A DNA stretch of 64,000 nt from Pseudofrankia sp. DC12 (GCF_000966285.1 NZ_KQ031391.1:2639208-2703207); one strand, 5' to 3'. Shown: positions 36,401 to 44,363, counted from the first letter of the stretch. The notes: generated by a model from the sequence alone, not told the origin. Translations and numbers: made by a program.

Positions 36401-37375
36401 GACCACCTGGCCGGTCTTGTCCAGGCTCGCGGTCAGCCCTTCCAGGGTCAGCGGGAACGCCCAGCTCGTCGGCGCCCCGGCCGACCGCAGGATCAGGGAC
36501 TCCTTCAGGCCGGTGGCCGCCGCGGACAGTTCCACATCCGCGCCAGCCCGCGCCCCGGTGAACGTAACCGCGTTGTCGTCGGCCTTCCCCGTCGCCGTGG
36601 TCGCGCCGTCCAACGCGAAGGCAACCGACTGGCCCTGGCCGACCTCGACCTGCGCGAGCTGCGGGTCATCCGCCCTTGCCGCGATGTCCACCGGCGCCGG
36701 CGCGGACGCCGTCTCATGCCGGCCGTCGGCCGCGTCGACCAGCTGGGTGTCCACATCGACCCACTGACCTGAGGCATCGCGCAGCCGGGTCGGCTGCGCG
36801 GTCAGCTCCGTCGTATACGTGCCATCAGGGTTGTGGAACACCGTCGCGTTCGACGAACGAGCGGAGGTGACCTCGGTCCGGCCCGCCTGCGCGGCCACAT
36901 CGGTGTCGGTCAGCGCCGGCGCGAGCTCATCGGCTGACGGCTGGTCCGCGTCCGCCGGCACCTCCGGCAGGACCACCTCCCCGGCCGGCGCGTCCGCCGC
37001 CGCCGGGTACACCACCCGATGCGGCACCGGCTGCGGGGTGTCCGGCACCGCGTCGGCGACCGCGCCCGCTTTCGCCACCACATCGGCGACCTTCGGAGCG
37101 CCGTCCCGCGACGTCGCCGACGCCGGGACCAGACTGTCCCGGCCCGCCGCCGTCCCGTTCGTCGACTCCGGCAGCTTCACGTCCTTGAACGGATTCTGCT
37201 CCGAGAGCGGCACCAGCTTCGGCGAGGTCACGCGGTCGTAGACGACCAGCGACAGTCCGGTCAGGACGAGCACCGGCACGAGCAGGAGCGCGACGCGCTG
37301 CGCGCGCGCACGGCGGCGCCACATCTTCTGGCCGAAGGTCACAGAACGTCGCACAGGCGAGCGCCAGCCGGGCAT
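27443..37375 (-). CDS. Giant RHS/YD-repeat polymorphic toxin with HINT pretoxin domain
   Basis: A protein of 3,310 residues from ATG 37375 (GGAG 7 nt upstream; the longer frame to 37810 adds implausible sequence). Order: cytoplasmic basic stretch and one TM helix (VALLLVPVLVLTGLSLVVY); a DNRLRE-like domain (DDTYVSAATPSTSH, YVHFPNN); CARDB-like Ig domains; a DUF6531-like entry (LDLTRTYNSANSSVGMFGTG); two LamG-like jelly-roll segments; dozens of YD repeats (YDAAGR, YTYDELGR); and the RHS core end (YTYAGANPLAYNDPTGF). Then come three copies of an LSPEAQRQIAAMGADKFWAG linker, a HINT autoprotease domain (CGKSFTSGTLVLLADG to TSILVHNSG) and a final toxin of about 95 residues (ADHANDRALAGDGTHYV, ending GGTVFTPRDGYEYF). 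The YD shell would encapsulate the toxin and HINT would release it. I cannot assign the toxin to a family. Confidence 0.93.
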   Translation of the reverse strand: MPGWRSPVRRSVTFGQKMWRRRARAQRVALLLVPVLVLTGLSLVVYDRVTSPKLVPLSEQNPFKDVKLPESTNGTAAGRDSLVPASATSRDGAPKVADVVAKAGAVADAVPDTPQPVPHRVVYPAAADAPAGEVVLPEVPADADQPSADELAPALTDTDVAAQAGRTEVTSARSSNATVFHNPDGTYTTELTAQPTRLRDASGQWVDVDTQLVDAADGRHETASAPAPVDIAARADDPQLAQVEVGQGQSVAFALDGATTATGKADDNAVTFTGARAGADVELSAAATGLKESLILRSAGAPTSWAFPLTLEGLTASLDKTGQVVLADQSGKAVALIPRGWMQDAAGAVSEGVTYSLTDDAGTPVLHVDLDAGWLSASGRVFPVRVDPTVTQIAATTDDTYVSAATPSTSHATDGALRAGLAVSGDENRAYVHFPNNSALANANILSAQVSLYNTASHDACTAHPVSLYGVTGAWNGTTMVWPGASIGGEVAQSTFSHQTGTSGCDAGWEAFSDSRLTALVQGWNDGSTANNGLSIRASSIDVAQYKEFASQDCACGAAGSGTDYRPKLSITWSPYGASYTWPTGSPVWDQALTATQPGKLKVRVTNLGQSTWPANGNYKLSYHVYDATGTTQIVAQGYQTNLPVAVARGQTVDVQATVSPPPAGSYIVKFDMQDTGTGGAFFSTHGIAMLPVALVAPPAGGVAVTGSTPLDAERVGTLRPVLSLSGNQSGLSYEFEICSGTDANSGFCASSGGVISSSSWQVPVNALAWGYPYYWRGRVALGGTYSAWTAPMTIYAQVPAPTTTAHLGGDPYVPSVGSVSPLIRSYASSTTDVSVAGAGPNLDLTRTYNSANSSVGMFGTGWSSQWDQNVRVDDSGEGNLVVRYPDGRDSRFGRNWSGTFQPQDGYYSLMQAPSPAVASFTAPNSTSSLGQADTGETWQVLSGTWGINGNAAYAVSGTNSFAVMPSPSDGTVRFTAPVAQDSMGIAFRVQDASNLWVLQVMPSTNSLVLTKRVSSAWTNVATFAGACCAASDSYAVRMSGSTLTVYRNDQAVGSVTDSTLSTATKAGLYAYQTGAGRLGSITILDDQHRDSFTRANSSTSLGTTDTGEQWQTQTLPGLGNGTWGISSNAAYLAAASGNRNAATVSAAADGTFSFKMPVAQTGLGLAFRYAGGNDYWRVVAQPSAGTWQLIKRVGGTETIVATSSAGTCCTASDTMTVITNGPNIYLQRNGLQILSANDLALFYGSRAGPFAEATGSGRLDDVTLTAATTLTEKSGTAYTFRSDGKLAKVTDVAGRQLELTYDSNVHLSTVANLTTLRSLSLTWTGAHVTSVATQSVAAYSGPLTWAYAYTGDQLTSATAPHTTHPTTYDYAYNGKLGKVTLPAGNVDAIIGYNTDGTVAWREDGLSNRTTYAVTATSPNTVVRVTDPRANAVDYEYHDGQLISQRDSIGNRQFVYNDRGFLYQVIDENGNIVQTQTDTRGNVLSRSQARAYYAGVLLVNTEYYSYYLGAPGDPRNDLITIDRDGRSASASDNTYATFYSYNSFGQLVARTDPATPGYPSGRTETWAFSAGTEAAVAGAGTIPRGLQISHTDERGKTDTAGYDAKGDLCRDQNTAGLVHDYTYDELGRRLTSKETSNTFPAGLTTTYAYTKLGQIAQVTEPGVTNLVTSVVHTRVTTNTYDDNGNKTQVTVSDATGGDTARTTTYAYDDDDRETYHTAGAGSFPWSTYATTYDPNGNVATKTDPNGTITSYTYTAHNQLATTTLQDFVDDPIAGTTPRDVVLESRAYDPAGRLATVTDAEGRTVQHLYWLDDLPFREVLQGFRPPAPAYGVLNASAAYDIVLAEHAYDAAGNEITTTTGGGLRTTSTEYDAAGRTTATVLDPQGVARRTDVTYDAGDNVTATQASAAGTSATERTEYTFDDASRPTSTTVFGDGVARYTNAVSYDQRGQVTSTVDPRGYVSGGAPNSAYVTDLVNDAAGNPAQRILPPVQVEENGGTATTDRPSEEVGHNTFGEVTQVRDARNQVTTTTYDHLGRVTQKTYPSYTPPAGGSAINPTESWLYDDAGKPISHTDTRGQTTTTVYDKLNRTVAITDPTLAGHSTGGVRRMVYDDAGNLTSEVNQDGAWTFHAYDDLNRVWATTRTEQWLTQVFNTYTSYDDAGDVTGTLLPDNYAAGAWSRSDYNGAGDVTATHDELGKTTTYTYDLAGRRVSTTDPLGRKTTTTYDRAGRPVTVGEYSPSNTLLRSTSTGYDDAGNVVSQTDANSHTTTATFDALSQRRTVTVPVSSSSSNSTSIGYDLGGNVTRVTDGRGNPTVTTYNSLGLVEKVIEPSTTAYPNLADRTWTTSYDAAADPVTVLAPGGVTRTSTYDVLGRLTAETGSGAGVASASRTLSYDLVGQLTGADAPSGTQTFTYNDRGLVTGASGPDGASSFTYDSTGRMSGRTDPAGTSTFTYSARSELATVTGTVTGGTRTLGYDDAGQITSVAYTGATRTFGYDNLGRTTSDTLTGPGSAVLRGQSYTYDNNDNRLSTTISGTGVAGAGTQSYAYDWANQLTSWTNQSSVTTAYGWDAAGNRTSKNGVTSTYDARNRLTSDGTATYTYTARGTLNTKTQGSTVTTTVFDAFGRLLADNEGGTLQNYTYDGLDRLATRNSGTFTYAGLEKEPATDYSSSFSRDPDGDLVAVGSTTGNWATVTDTHGDLVAAFTTAGALADSRSYDPFGDPVTTGSTAVHVGFQGSWTDPSTKRVDAQARWYTPGTGTFASRDTANLPITGTAASNRYTYAGANPLAYNDPTGFMLDGTPGTGTASTAGLSPEAQRQIAAMGADKFWAGVAAALAFQKAAATPKPAPPPPPALSPEAQRQIASMGADKFWAGVSAALAFQKAGVKAPAPVTKVSRPTPAPAPSSSLSPEAQRQIAVMGADKFWAGVTAAVAFQKAGVQQQTVRKASVGGPSGNTKPAAPSSPTNYNLASAIGMPVCTSLAMCLGAAGKDQGCLTIALCAGSKTTYPSAVDCRWKDINCLLNSGPGQAALMSIGGGESGDVAALRNLLALGGDFKSASLVDAAVADALKACGKSFTSGTLVLLADGTSRPIGQIKVGDRVRATDPITGKTAPQAVTKVWVNYDTDLLDLTIQTAHGRGVIHTTEHHPFFDETTRVWREAADLQVGDHLRTDSATVATVVATVILPAAHNMWDLTVDHTHTFYVLAANTSILVHNSGPNCPIDPIAVKIADHANDRALAGDGTHYVSGVDSRVLGFYVDGVINGNVPNLETRFLRNGRVGYWDPSKGAVVIEDGEGGTVFTPRDGYEYFRDELN
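28555..28970 (-). repeat. Three-copy linker repeat in the RHS protein
   Basis: Three copies of about 100 bp encode nearly the same block (SPEAQRQI, then GADKFWAG, then AFQKAG), separated by Pro/Ala-rich spacers, between the RHS core and the HINT domain. Such linkers may space or anchor the toxin in the shell, or provide homologous sites for exchange of toxin cassettes. Confidence 0.85.
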
Positions 37376-38290
37376 CACGCAGCTCCGAACACGTAAGAGA
37401 ACACACCGGACCAGCACCGCCAGGCACAGAAAAACAGCCCAGGGCGCCAAGGAAAAAGAAAGAAGCCCGCAGGGCAAGCCGCGCCCGCGAAAGGCAGCGG
37501 CGGCCATGCGACGAAAACCGGACACAGGGCGATTCCCAAGGGTGAGGGAACCGGCTCCTGACGCTTCATTGCGCCCGGCGAAACCACGGGCCCAGACCAG
37601 ATACCGGTCACGGGCCCACAGTGGTGAAGTTCTACTGCGGAGCAGACTATGGCGGCCCAACGACCCCACGTCAAGCGTCGCATCCAACGCCCAGGAACGG
37701 CGCTCAGCCAGCGGATCGATGCAGCAGGCCAGGACAGGCTGCATGCGGAACGAACACCACGCCGAGGACCACGGTTCGCGATAACGTCGAGTGACTATCC
37801 ACAGGCGCACGCGTTACCGAGATGCGTGCGCGGTACCCGGAACACCGCCAGTGGCGTACCCAGACAGCCCTGTGACCTGCTACTCTCTGGCTGTTTCAAG
37901 ATTTTCTGTGAGTTTCCTTTGCGGAGGCATCGACGGACTGGCACGATGGCGTCCCCCACCCCAGAACCACCCTCCGGCCGAGCCGAAAAACTCAGGCGCA
38001 ACGTTCTCCACATGCCCCGAGACGATCTTCGCGCACTCGACGCGCGCCCCTGCTCACGATTTTCACAAGCCCTCGCACGGTGTCGGCGCAGCCATGTCCT
38101 AAAAACAAACTTCAACCTCGGAGAAGGCTTCGAGCAGACGTCACCACAGCAGTTCTTCAGACCGGCTAGTCGCCGGGCTCTGCCGCCAAGGCGAGCCCGC
38201 TATCCGTTGTGCGTGTAAATCCGGCTGACGGCTGCACGCGCGTCGGGGCCACACCCTCCCTGAGGGTCGCGGAGAAGGAACGGGCCGAAC
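37376..38290. other. 0.9-kb divergent intergenic region, AT-richer than its flanks
   Basis: It lies between the leftward RHS gene and the rightward transglycosylase gene. ORFs cross it on both strands but have no coherent family features. It should hold both promoters. The lower GC (about 37640-38150) suggests regulatory or transferred DNA. Confidence 0.5.
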
Positions 38291-39970
38291 GTGAGACGGA
38301 AAACATCCGTGCCCGAATCATCGGCGTCCGAGCGGGCATCGCCGACGGCTTCGAGGGCACAGGCGGCTCCGCCTGCCCCATCTCCCGGCGACGCCGCCGT
38401 CTCGCCCCAGGCACAACCGGCCGCGGACCCTCTGGCGAACACGCCCGCGCCCACTGAGCAGGTCGTTCGGCAGGTCCGACGGCCACAGGGACGCCATCGC
38501 AGGATCCAGGCACACACGGAAGCCGTCCACCGGCTGCGGACCATCGGCCTGCCGACCGTCGGACTACCCGCCGTGCTCGCGTTGCTGATCGTCTGCCAGT
38601 CACCGCAGCACAGCGATGACACCTCCGCCGGCAGCCAGCCCGTCCCACCGGCCACGGGCACGAGCTACCCAATGCCGTCGCTCGACCCGGACAGCCTGCC
38701 CGCCGGCTACACCACCCCAAGCCCCGGCGACGCCGGCGACGCACAGGTACCGACCGGCGCACTTGCGACCGCCGCCGCCGCGCCCGGCGCACCAGCCGGC
38801 CTGGTCACCCTCACCAGCTCCGACCGCCGGATCCCCGCGCCGGTCCTCGCCGCCTACCAGCAGGCCGCCACCGCCCTCGCCGGCGAGCTACCGGGCTGTC
38901 ACCTGCGCTGGCAGCTGCTCGCCGGGATCGGCAAGGTCGAGTCCGGCAACGCCACCGGCCGCCAGATCAGCCTCAACGGCACGGTCTCCCCCACCATCCT
39001 GGGCCCCCGCCTCACCGGCGCCAGCGGCTTCGCACGGATCCTCGACACCGACCACGGCGCCCTCGACGGCGACACGACCTACGACCGCGCCGTCGGGCCG
39101 CTGCAGTTCCTGCCCTCCACCTGGACCGGCGCGGGACGCGACGGCAACACCGACGGCCACCGGGACCCCAACAACATCCACGACGCCGCCCTCGCCGCGG
39201 GCGGCTACCTGTGCGCCCACCACCGCGACCTCACCAACCCGACCCAACTCACCGCCGCGATCCGCGCCTACAACCCCTCCGACGCCTACGTCCGCGCCGT
39301 CCTCGCCTGGACCACCGGTTACACCACCACCACGCCGACGCCGATCACCCCACCAACCGCCACCACCGGTCCGACTGAGGGCGATGCACAGACCAGCGAG
39401 GCTGGCCCCTACCCCGTAATCGCCCTCACCCCGATCGGGACCGCCCCCGCGACCTCATCCGCCTCCCCAGCCCCAGCCGCCTGCAACCCCTTCACGATCA
39501 GGACCGGCAGCCTCACCGCCACCCTCACCACGACCACCCTCAACCTCACCGGCCGCTACACCACCCCCACCGGAGCAGACCCCGACGGAACGATCACCCT
39601 CCACACCCTCGCCCGCGACCCCGCAGGTGAGGCCCTCGCCGACACCGATCGGCCCCTGCCCCTCAAGCCCGGCGACCAACCCGTCCTGCTGACCCAGCTC
39701 CCCCTCGGCCAGCTCACCGACCCCGGCCACACCGCCACGATCACCCTGACCCTCACCACCACCCCACCCGGCTGCCCCACCCAAACCGTCACCACACTCA
39801 CCATCACCAACATCACCCGACCGGCCACCACCCCCACCACGACGAGCCCAGCCACCACCAGCAATCCGACCCCGACCCCGACCACCAGCCCCATCCCGAC
39901 AGCCAGTCCTACTCCCAGCGCGAGCCCGCACCCGACCGCCAGCCCCACCGTGTCACCCACGGCACCGTGA
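38291..39970 (+). CDS. Membrane-anchored lytic transglycosylase-like protein
   Basis: A 559-residue protein from GTG 38291. A long basic/Pro-rich cytoplasmic N-terminus precedes one TM segment (LPTVGLPAVLALLIVCQS, about 88-105). A transglycosylase domain follows at about 185-350: LLAGIGKVESGNATG contains the expected catalytic Glu, then AVGPLQFLPSTWTG, NNIHDAALAAGGYLC and AIRAYNPSDAYVRAV, typical of MltB-like lytic transglycosylases of actinobacteria. After a Pro/Thr linker comes a beta-rich C-terminal domain (CNPFTIRTGSLTATL, then LTGRYTTPTGADPDGTI) and a Ser/Thr/Pro-rich tail. It would cleave peptidoglycan outside the membrane. Divergent to the RHS gene; a role in wall passage of the toxin is conceivable but not shown. 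Confidence 0.85.
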   Translation: MRRKTSVPESSASERASPTASRAQAAPPAPSPGDAAVSPQAQPAADPLANTPAPTEQVVRQVRRPQGRHRRIQAHTEAVHRLRTIGLPTVGLPAVLALLIVCQSPQHSDDTSAGSQPVPPATGTSYPMPSLDPDSLPAGYTTPSPGDAGDAQVPTGALATAAAAPGAPAGLVTLTSSDRRIPAPVLAAYQQAATALAGELPGCHLRWQLLAGIGKVESGNATGRQISLNGTVSPTILGPRLTGASGFARILDTDHGALDGDTTYDRAVGPLQFLPSTWTGAGRDGNTDGHRDPNNIHDAALAAGGYLCAHHRDLTNPTQLTAAIRAYNPSDAYVRAVLAWTTGYTTTTPTPITPPTATTGPTEGDAQTSEAGPYPVIALTPIGTAPATSSASPAPAACNPFTIRTGSLTATLTTTTLNLTGRYTTPTGADPDGTITLHTLARDPAGEALADTDRPLPLKPGDQPVLLTQLPLGQLTDPGHTATITLTLTTTPPGCPTQTVTTLTITNITRPATTPTTTSPATTSNPTPTPTTSPIPTASPTPSASPHPTASPTVSPTAP

Positions 39971-40166
39971 CCGCGCCACCTCACACGCCGGATCACGCCG
40001 CGCCTGGCTCCATCAGCGCGTCCGCGACCAAACCCAGGCCTACGACTCGCCGGGCTCCCTCGCATCGTGGTCCGAATCGTCCAGGTTTCGGCGCTACCCT
40101 GACCGCTCGACGACGCCGCCGGCACCCGCAACCCGGTAGCGCCCCGACCCGGGAAGGAGCCACCCG

Positions 40167-41291
40167 GTGAGCCGGCACCGACGCCCCCACCCTCGACGCA
40201 CCACCGCCACCACCGCCCGCCCGGGGGGCACCTCGGCCACCCGGCCGCTGCCCACCGTCCCGCCAGCGACCAAGCCCGAACGCCGCCACACCACGCCCAC
40301 CGCCACGGCGGAGACAAAACCGACTGGCCCACGCGCGGGCGCCCACCGCCGGACCCGACCCACCAGCCAGCGAAACCTCGGCCCCGTCCAATTACTCGCG
40401 CTGCCGCTGATCGGCCTCCTGCTACTGCTCGGCGACGACCTGCACCAACCCGGCGACGATGCCACCAGCAGCCTCACCGCGCCCCAGGCCAACCAGCCGG
40501 CCACGCCTGCCAGCTACCCGACACCGTCCACCGGGCCCGACACCGACGCCACCGTCGCCGCCACTCCCATCGCTCTCGGCACACCAAGCCCGAGCGAACA
40601 GATCGCGACCAGCGCCTACCGGGCGGCGACACCGCCCGCACCGTCAGCCACCAGCACACCCGACCCGACACCGACTACACCCTCAGCACCCGTCACCCGG
40701 GCCAGCCCCGCGCCCCTGATCACCATCCCCCTCATCGCCCTCACCACCAACGTGCCGGCATCCACCGCCACCGCGCCCGCCTCAGCCACACCCGAGACCG
40801 CTCCCACCGTCACCATCACCGCCAGCGTCATCAACGACCCCATAACCCAGACCCCCACCCCAAGCTCGACCGCCAGCCTCACGATGACACCGATCCCGAT
40901 CATCAGCCTCACCCCCTACACCACCTGCAACACGATCATCCTCGACCCGGCCAGCCTCACCGCCACCATCGACCACACCGGCGGCCACACCACCCTGACC
41001 GTCAGCGGCACCTACGCAGCTCCCTCCACCAGCACACCCGACCAGACCACCATCCACACCGACGTCCGCGCCCCCGCCGAAACGGACGACACCCCACTCG
41101 AACAGTCCGACACCACCGTCCCCTCCGAACCAGTCACAACCCCGACCGCCCTCACCACCGTCGACCTCGAGCAACTCCCAAACCCCACCCCAGACACCCT
41201 CACTCTGACCCTCACCGTCACCCCTACCAGCTGCGCACCGACAACCCTCGCCACCATCATGATCATAAATGCTGGTGGGTCGTCACGGTGA
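40167..41291 (+). CDS. Membrane-anchored Pro/Thr-rich protein sharing the transglycosylase's C-terminal domain
   Basis: GTG 40167 follows AAGGAG at proper spacing, 196 bp after the transglycosylase gene on the same strand. The 374-residue product has a basic Pro-rich N-terminus, one TM helix (LLALPLIGLLLLLG), a long low-complexity Thr/Pro/Ala region and a C-terminal domain (TCNTIILDPASLTATIDHTG, then LTVSGTYAAPSTSTPDQ, then TSCAPTTLATIMI). That domain parallels the C-terminal domain of the preceding transglycosylase but there is no catalytic domain. It is probably a paralogous cell-surface partner; function unknown. Confidence 0.75.
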   Translation: MSRHRRPHPRRTTATTARPGGTSATRPLPTVPPATKPERRHTTPTATAETKPTGPRAGAHRRTRPTSQRNLGPVQLLALPLIGLLLLLGDDLHQPGDDATSSLTAPQANQPATPASYPTPSTGPDTDATVAATPIALGTPSPSEQIATSAYRAATPPAPSATSTPDPTPTTPSAPVTRASPAPLITIPLIALTTNVPASTATAPASATPETAPTVTITASVINDPITQTPTPSSTASLTMTPIPIISLTPYTTCNTIILDPASLTATIDHTGGHTTLTVSGTYAAPSTSTPDQTTIHTDVRAPAETDDTPLEQSDTTVPSEPVTTPTALTTVDLEQLPNPTPDTLTLTLTVTPTSCAPTTLATIMIINAGGSSR

Positions 41292-41498
41292 CCACCGCGT
41301 CATCGGGGGGAGCGCTGAACGTCCTATTTCCAGGCGCTTCTTGGCACGCCGCAACTGGGCCAGTCCCCGGGACCGGGACCGACGCGACGCCACCGTCGAT
41401 CTTCCCGACCCATGGCGCGCTGCGCCGTGGAATTTGGGCGGCCTCACTCGCTCCTGACCGTTCCCCATTCTGGCCCTGCCCGGCAGCGGGTCGGCTGA

Positions 41499-43160
41499 TC
41501 ACAGCCCGAAGTCGGGCTCGACGTCCGGGGGGCTGCCGGTATCGACGGGCGCGGAGCCCTGCCCAAGCGCGGCATAGGCGTCGTAGGGCAGGTAGTTCGT
41601 AGCCAGCGCCGCGAGGGTGACAAGCGGTTCCCTGCCTGTCAGGCGCACACCGCCGGAGGCCTCCAGCAGCGACCGAAGGTCCTCGCCGGTACGGCGCAGG
41701 GCAGCGGTCATCTCCAGGGAGCGGCAACGCAGCAGGCCATGATCGCGGTCGCGGATCTCCACCCAGCGCGGTTGGGCCAGGCGGGCCGCGGCCAGGTCAC
41801 CGGGATGCGGACGGACCGGCGTGGCCCGCGTCGCCAGCGGCGTCGGGGTGGCGGCGAGGTAAGCCGCCTTGTGGGGCTGCGGCTGGAGGCCAGGCAGGAG
41901 CCGATAGCGGGCAAGCAGTTCTCGCGACGCGGTCGCCGCGGCCGCATACCTCGCCAGGAGGGCCGCGGCGTGGTGTGACGTCAGCGGTCCGTAACTTCCT
42001 TTTTCGGTGCGGCTGGTCAGCAGGCCACGGTCCAACAGCCTGGCCGCGGTCGCCGCTCCGCAGGCGGCCAACTCCGGCACGACCAGCAGCACACGGCGGA
42101 CCTCGGTCATCGCACCCGCCGGCAGCGGGGCTTCTGGCCGATCGTCAGCCCCGACCAGCCCGATGAACTGGCGGCGCACGTCCAGCGCCAGCCTGATCAC
42201 TGGGGCGCCGTCGCGTCCCAGCGACTGGACGTCCCGCAACTCGGTCAGCACCGACCGCCAGGACACCCGGGCCGCGACAGCCTGCGCCCGCGCCACCATC
42301 AGCAGGTCACGCTGGGACGCCGGCAGCCGGGCGAGCGTCCGCCACGCGATCCACCCCGCCTGTTGGCACACGACCATCGCCAGGTCCCCGAACGCGACCA
42401 GAAGACCATGACCAGGCTCGTAGCCAGGCTGGCTCAGAGCGTGCGCAGCCTCACGGAGCCGGTCAAGCCGCCGCTCGAACGACGAAGCGGCCACGTCGCT
42501 GAAGAGTGGACCGACCTCGTCCAGCACCCCGGGCCGCGCCGGTTCGCCGCGCTGGGCGGCCACCTCGTCGGCCGCGCCGGCCAACCCCGCGACCAGACGC
42601 AGCAGCCGCAACACGGCCGGCTGGACTATCCCGAGATCGTCCACCGCGTACCAGCCGCCCGCCAACTGGGTGGAGCGCAGCATCAGGTCCCGCGCACCGG
42701 CGGCCGCGAGCCCCGTGACCGCGGCCAGACGACCCGCCGCCGCAGCGAGGGCGCCGGGGTCCGCCAGCAGCCAGGCGTCTGGCCCACGAGGCTCACCGTC
42801 CGGTCCGCGCTGCGCCGCCAACAGATCATGCGCAACCGCGAGACGTTCGACCGCGCCATCCCACAGACTCACCCCGGCCAGCCCGGTAACCGGGCGGCCA
42901 AGACCGCGCAACCTCCGGCGGACGCCATCGACCAGCCCGGCCAGCACCTGTGCGGGATGCTGGGATTCCATCCCCCTGGCCAAGAAGGCGGCGTGACGGT
43001 GCGCCACCTCGACCAGCGCCACCAGCCCGGCCGCATCCCCCTCCAACTGGACCAGCGACCTCCGCTCCGGCGCCGCCCCAGCCGCGAACGCCGCCGCCCG
43101 CTCGGCCTCCCCCAGCAGCCAGCCATAGGTCAACCGGCCCTCCCCAGGCCCGTCAGCCAT
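41499..43160 (-). CDS. Conserved-looking protein of unknown function (553 residues)
   Basis: ATG 43160 overlaps the stop of the upstream gene by 8 nt; the longer frame to 43397 is Arg/Trp-rich out-of-frame sequence and is rejected. The product is Ala/Leu/Arg-rich and mostly helical, without TM segments or a motif I recognise (HRHAAFLARGMESQHPAQVL, then QAGWIAWRTLARLPASQRDL, then AAALLARYAAAATASRELLA). Translational coupling implies it works with the upstream gene product. Intact and codon-adapted. Confidence 0.72.
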   Translation of the reverse strand: MADGPGEGRLTYGWLLGEAERAAAFAAGAAPERRSLVQLEGDAAGLVALVEVAHRHAAFLARGMESQHPAQVLAGLVDGVRRRLRGLGRPVTGLAGVSLWDGAVERLAVAHDLLAAQRGPDGEPRGPDAWLLADPGALAAAAGRLAAVTGLAAAGARDLMLRSTQLAGGWYAVDDLGIVQPAVLRLLRLVAGLAGAADEVAAQRGEPARPGVLDEVGPLFSDVAASSFERRLDRLREAAHALSQPGYEPGHGLLVAFGDLAMVVCQQAGWIAWRTLARLPASQRDLLMVARAQAVAARVSWRSVLTELRDVQSLGRDGAPVIRLALDVRRQFIGLVGADDRPEAPLPAGAMTEVRRVLLVVPELAACGAATAARLLDRGLLTSRTEKGSYGPLTSHHAAALLARYAAAATASRELLARYRLLPGLQPQPHKAAYLAATPTPLATRATPVRPHPGDLAAARLAQPRWVEIRDRDHGLLRCRSLEMTAALRRTGEDLRSLLEASGGVRLTGREPLVTLAALATNYLPYDAYAALGQGSAPVDTGSPPDVEPDFGL

Positions 43161-43518
43161 CACCCAACGCCGCCAGCGCCTCACGCGTGAACAATGCCGC
43201 GCGCGCCACCAACCCCGGCTCCACCGCCACCACCAGACCCGCCACCAGCCGGACCGCCGCAGTCGCCAACACACCCCGAACATCGCCGGCCGCCACCCGT
43301 TCGCCGCCGATCGGATACGACGGCGGGACCTCCAGCCCACAGTCCTCCAGGCACAACACCGCCAGATGCACATCCGCCAACGCCGACGACGACCCATAGG
43401 CGTCGAACACCGGCCAGTGCAACAGGCCGGACGCCGCGTGCTCCAACAACATCAACGCCGCGTCCAACACCGGCCCGTCCCACACCACAAGCTTTTCCGC
43501 CCGCCCATGCCAGCCCAT
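43153..43518 (-). CDS. Small helical protein of unknown function, coupled to the downstream gene
   Basis: A 121-residue protein (EKLVVWDGPVLDAALMLLEH, then YPIGGERVAAGDVRGVLATA, then EPGLVARAALFTREALAALG). It ends within the first codons of the 553-residue unknown gene (8-nt overlap), giving a two-gene operon. No family recognised. It lies opposite the transglycosylase locus. Confidence 0.68.
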   Translation of the reverse strand: MGWHGRAEKLVVWDGPVLDAALMLLEHAASGLLHWPVFDAYGSSSALADVHLAVLCLEDCGLEVPPSYPIGGERVAAGDVRGVLATAAVRLVAGLVVAVEPGLVARAALFTREALAALGDG

Positions 43519-44311
43519 TCAGCGCCTCCCTACAGCGGCCAGATCAACCAGCCGAGTGCACCACCAGCCAAAGCCGTCAGCCCACAAGGCGCGACAGCCT
43601 GTGGACAGGTTCGGACCTGTGGACACCACAAACGTCACAGCGCCGATCACCCGAGCCGCCGCGAGGTCGACCTTTCCCCGGACGGCTCACATGAGGTAGC
43701 TGACGGACGCCGTTTCATCGGCCAGTGACCCACCGTGGCACGTTGGCGTGCCTCCTGGTCCTACGTGCGCCCCACCCACCAACGCCCTGAGGGGATACGT
43801 CGCAATTCGGTCGGCATGCCGGACGGCGACAGCGCCCCGTCTCTGCGCTCCTGGAAGCGAACAGCGCAGCCGCTGCAGATGCCGGCGAATGTCAGTCGTA
43901 CGGCAGCCCGCGGCCAGCCCGTCATGTACCGCATCGACGAAACCGGCAAAGGTCGTCCCGGCCACTTTCCAGACCAGAACAACAAGGACAGTGCGCGCAG
44001 CCACGAGTGTCCCGCGGCCGGGCCGGTTGCGAGCTATCACCACCGACCTCTGCCGGCGCGTCGTCACGCCAGGCCGCATCAACGATCGGGGGCAGCGCCG
44101 CAGAAGCCTCGCCGAGCAGACCCCGCCTGTCGCGCTACGGCCGGAGAGTCCGGCGGACGCCGACCGCAGGGCCCCGGAGCCGGCCTGGAGGCCCGCACAC
44201 CCCCGGGGAGCCCGGTCCCAGCCGGGGCATGACGCGGAACACTGCCGCTCCGTGGCGTCTGATGCCGTGAGCTGCCGGCAAGTCCCACGGACAAACGACG
44301 GACAAACGATC
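43519..44311. other. 0.8-kb region without a convincing gene
   Basis: Long frames exist on both strands but have no start signal or protein-like composition. Two copies of CCTGTGGACA at 43610-43635, spaced about 18 bp, resemble but do not match the actinobacterial DnaA box; two near-matches are too few for an origin. Confidence 0.4.
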
Positions 44312-44317
44312 AAAAGT

Positions 44318-44340
44318 CTTGATCAAAAAATATGATCAAG
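44318..44340 (-). terminator. Hairpin downstream of tRNA-Ala
   Basis: A perfect 8-bp stem (CTTGATCA/TGATCAAG) with a 7-nt AT-only loop lies 24 nt past the 3' end of the tRNA on the minus strand. It is followed by ACTTTTG, in an unusually AT-rich patch. It is a plausible intrinsic terminator for the tRNA transcript. Confidence 0.55.
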
Positions 44341-44363
44341 GCTGCGGCTGTGGGCATCAGGGG

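Noticed and set aside
37649-38218. 189-codon plus-strand ORF between the RHS and transglycosylase genes
   Set aside because: The composition is incoherent and it starts inside the RHS leader; no motif supports it.
43605-43640. Replication origin with DnaA boxes
   Set aside because: Only two imperfect TGTGGACA motifs occur; no dnaA/dnaN neighbours and no AT-rich unwinding element.
43687-44313. 208-codon minus-strand ORF
   Set aside because: No ribosome site, Cys/Arg-rich biased composition and no motif; similar-length frames exist on the other strand.
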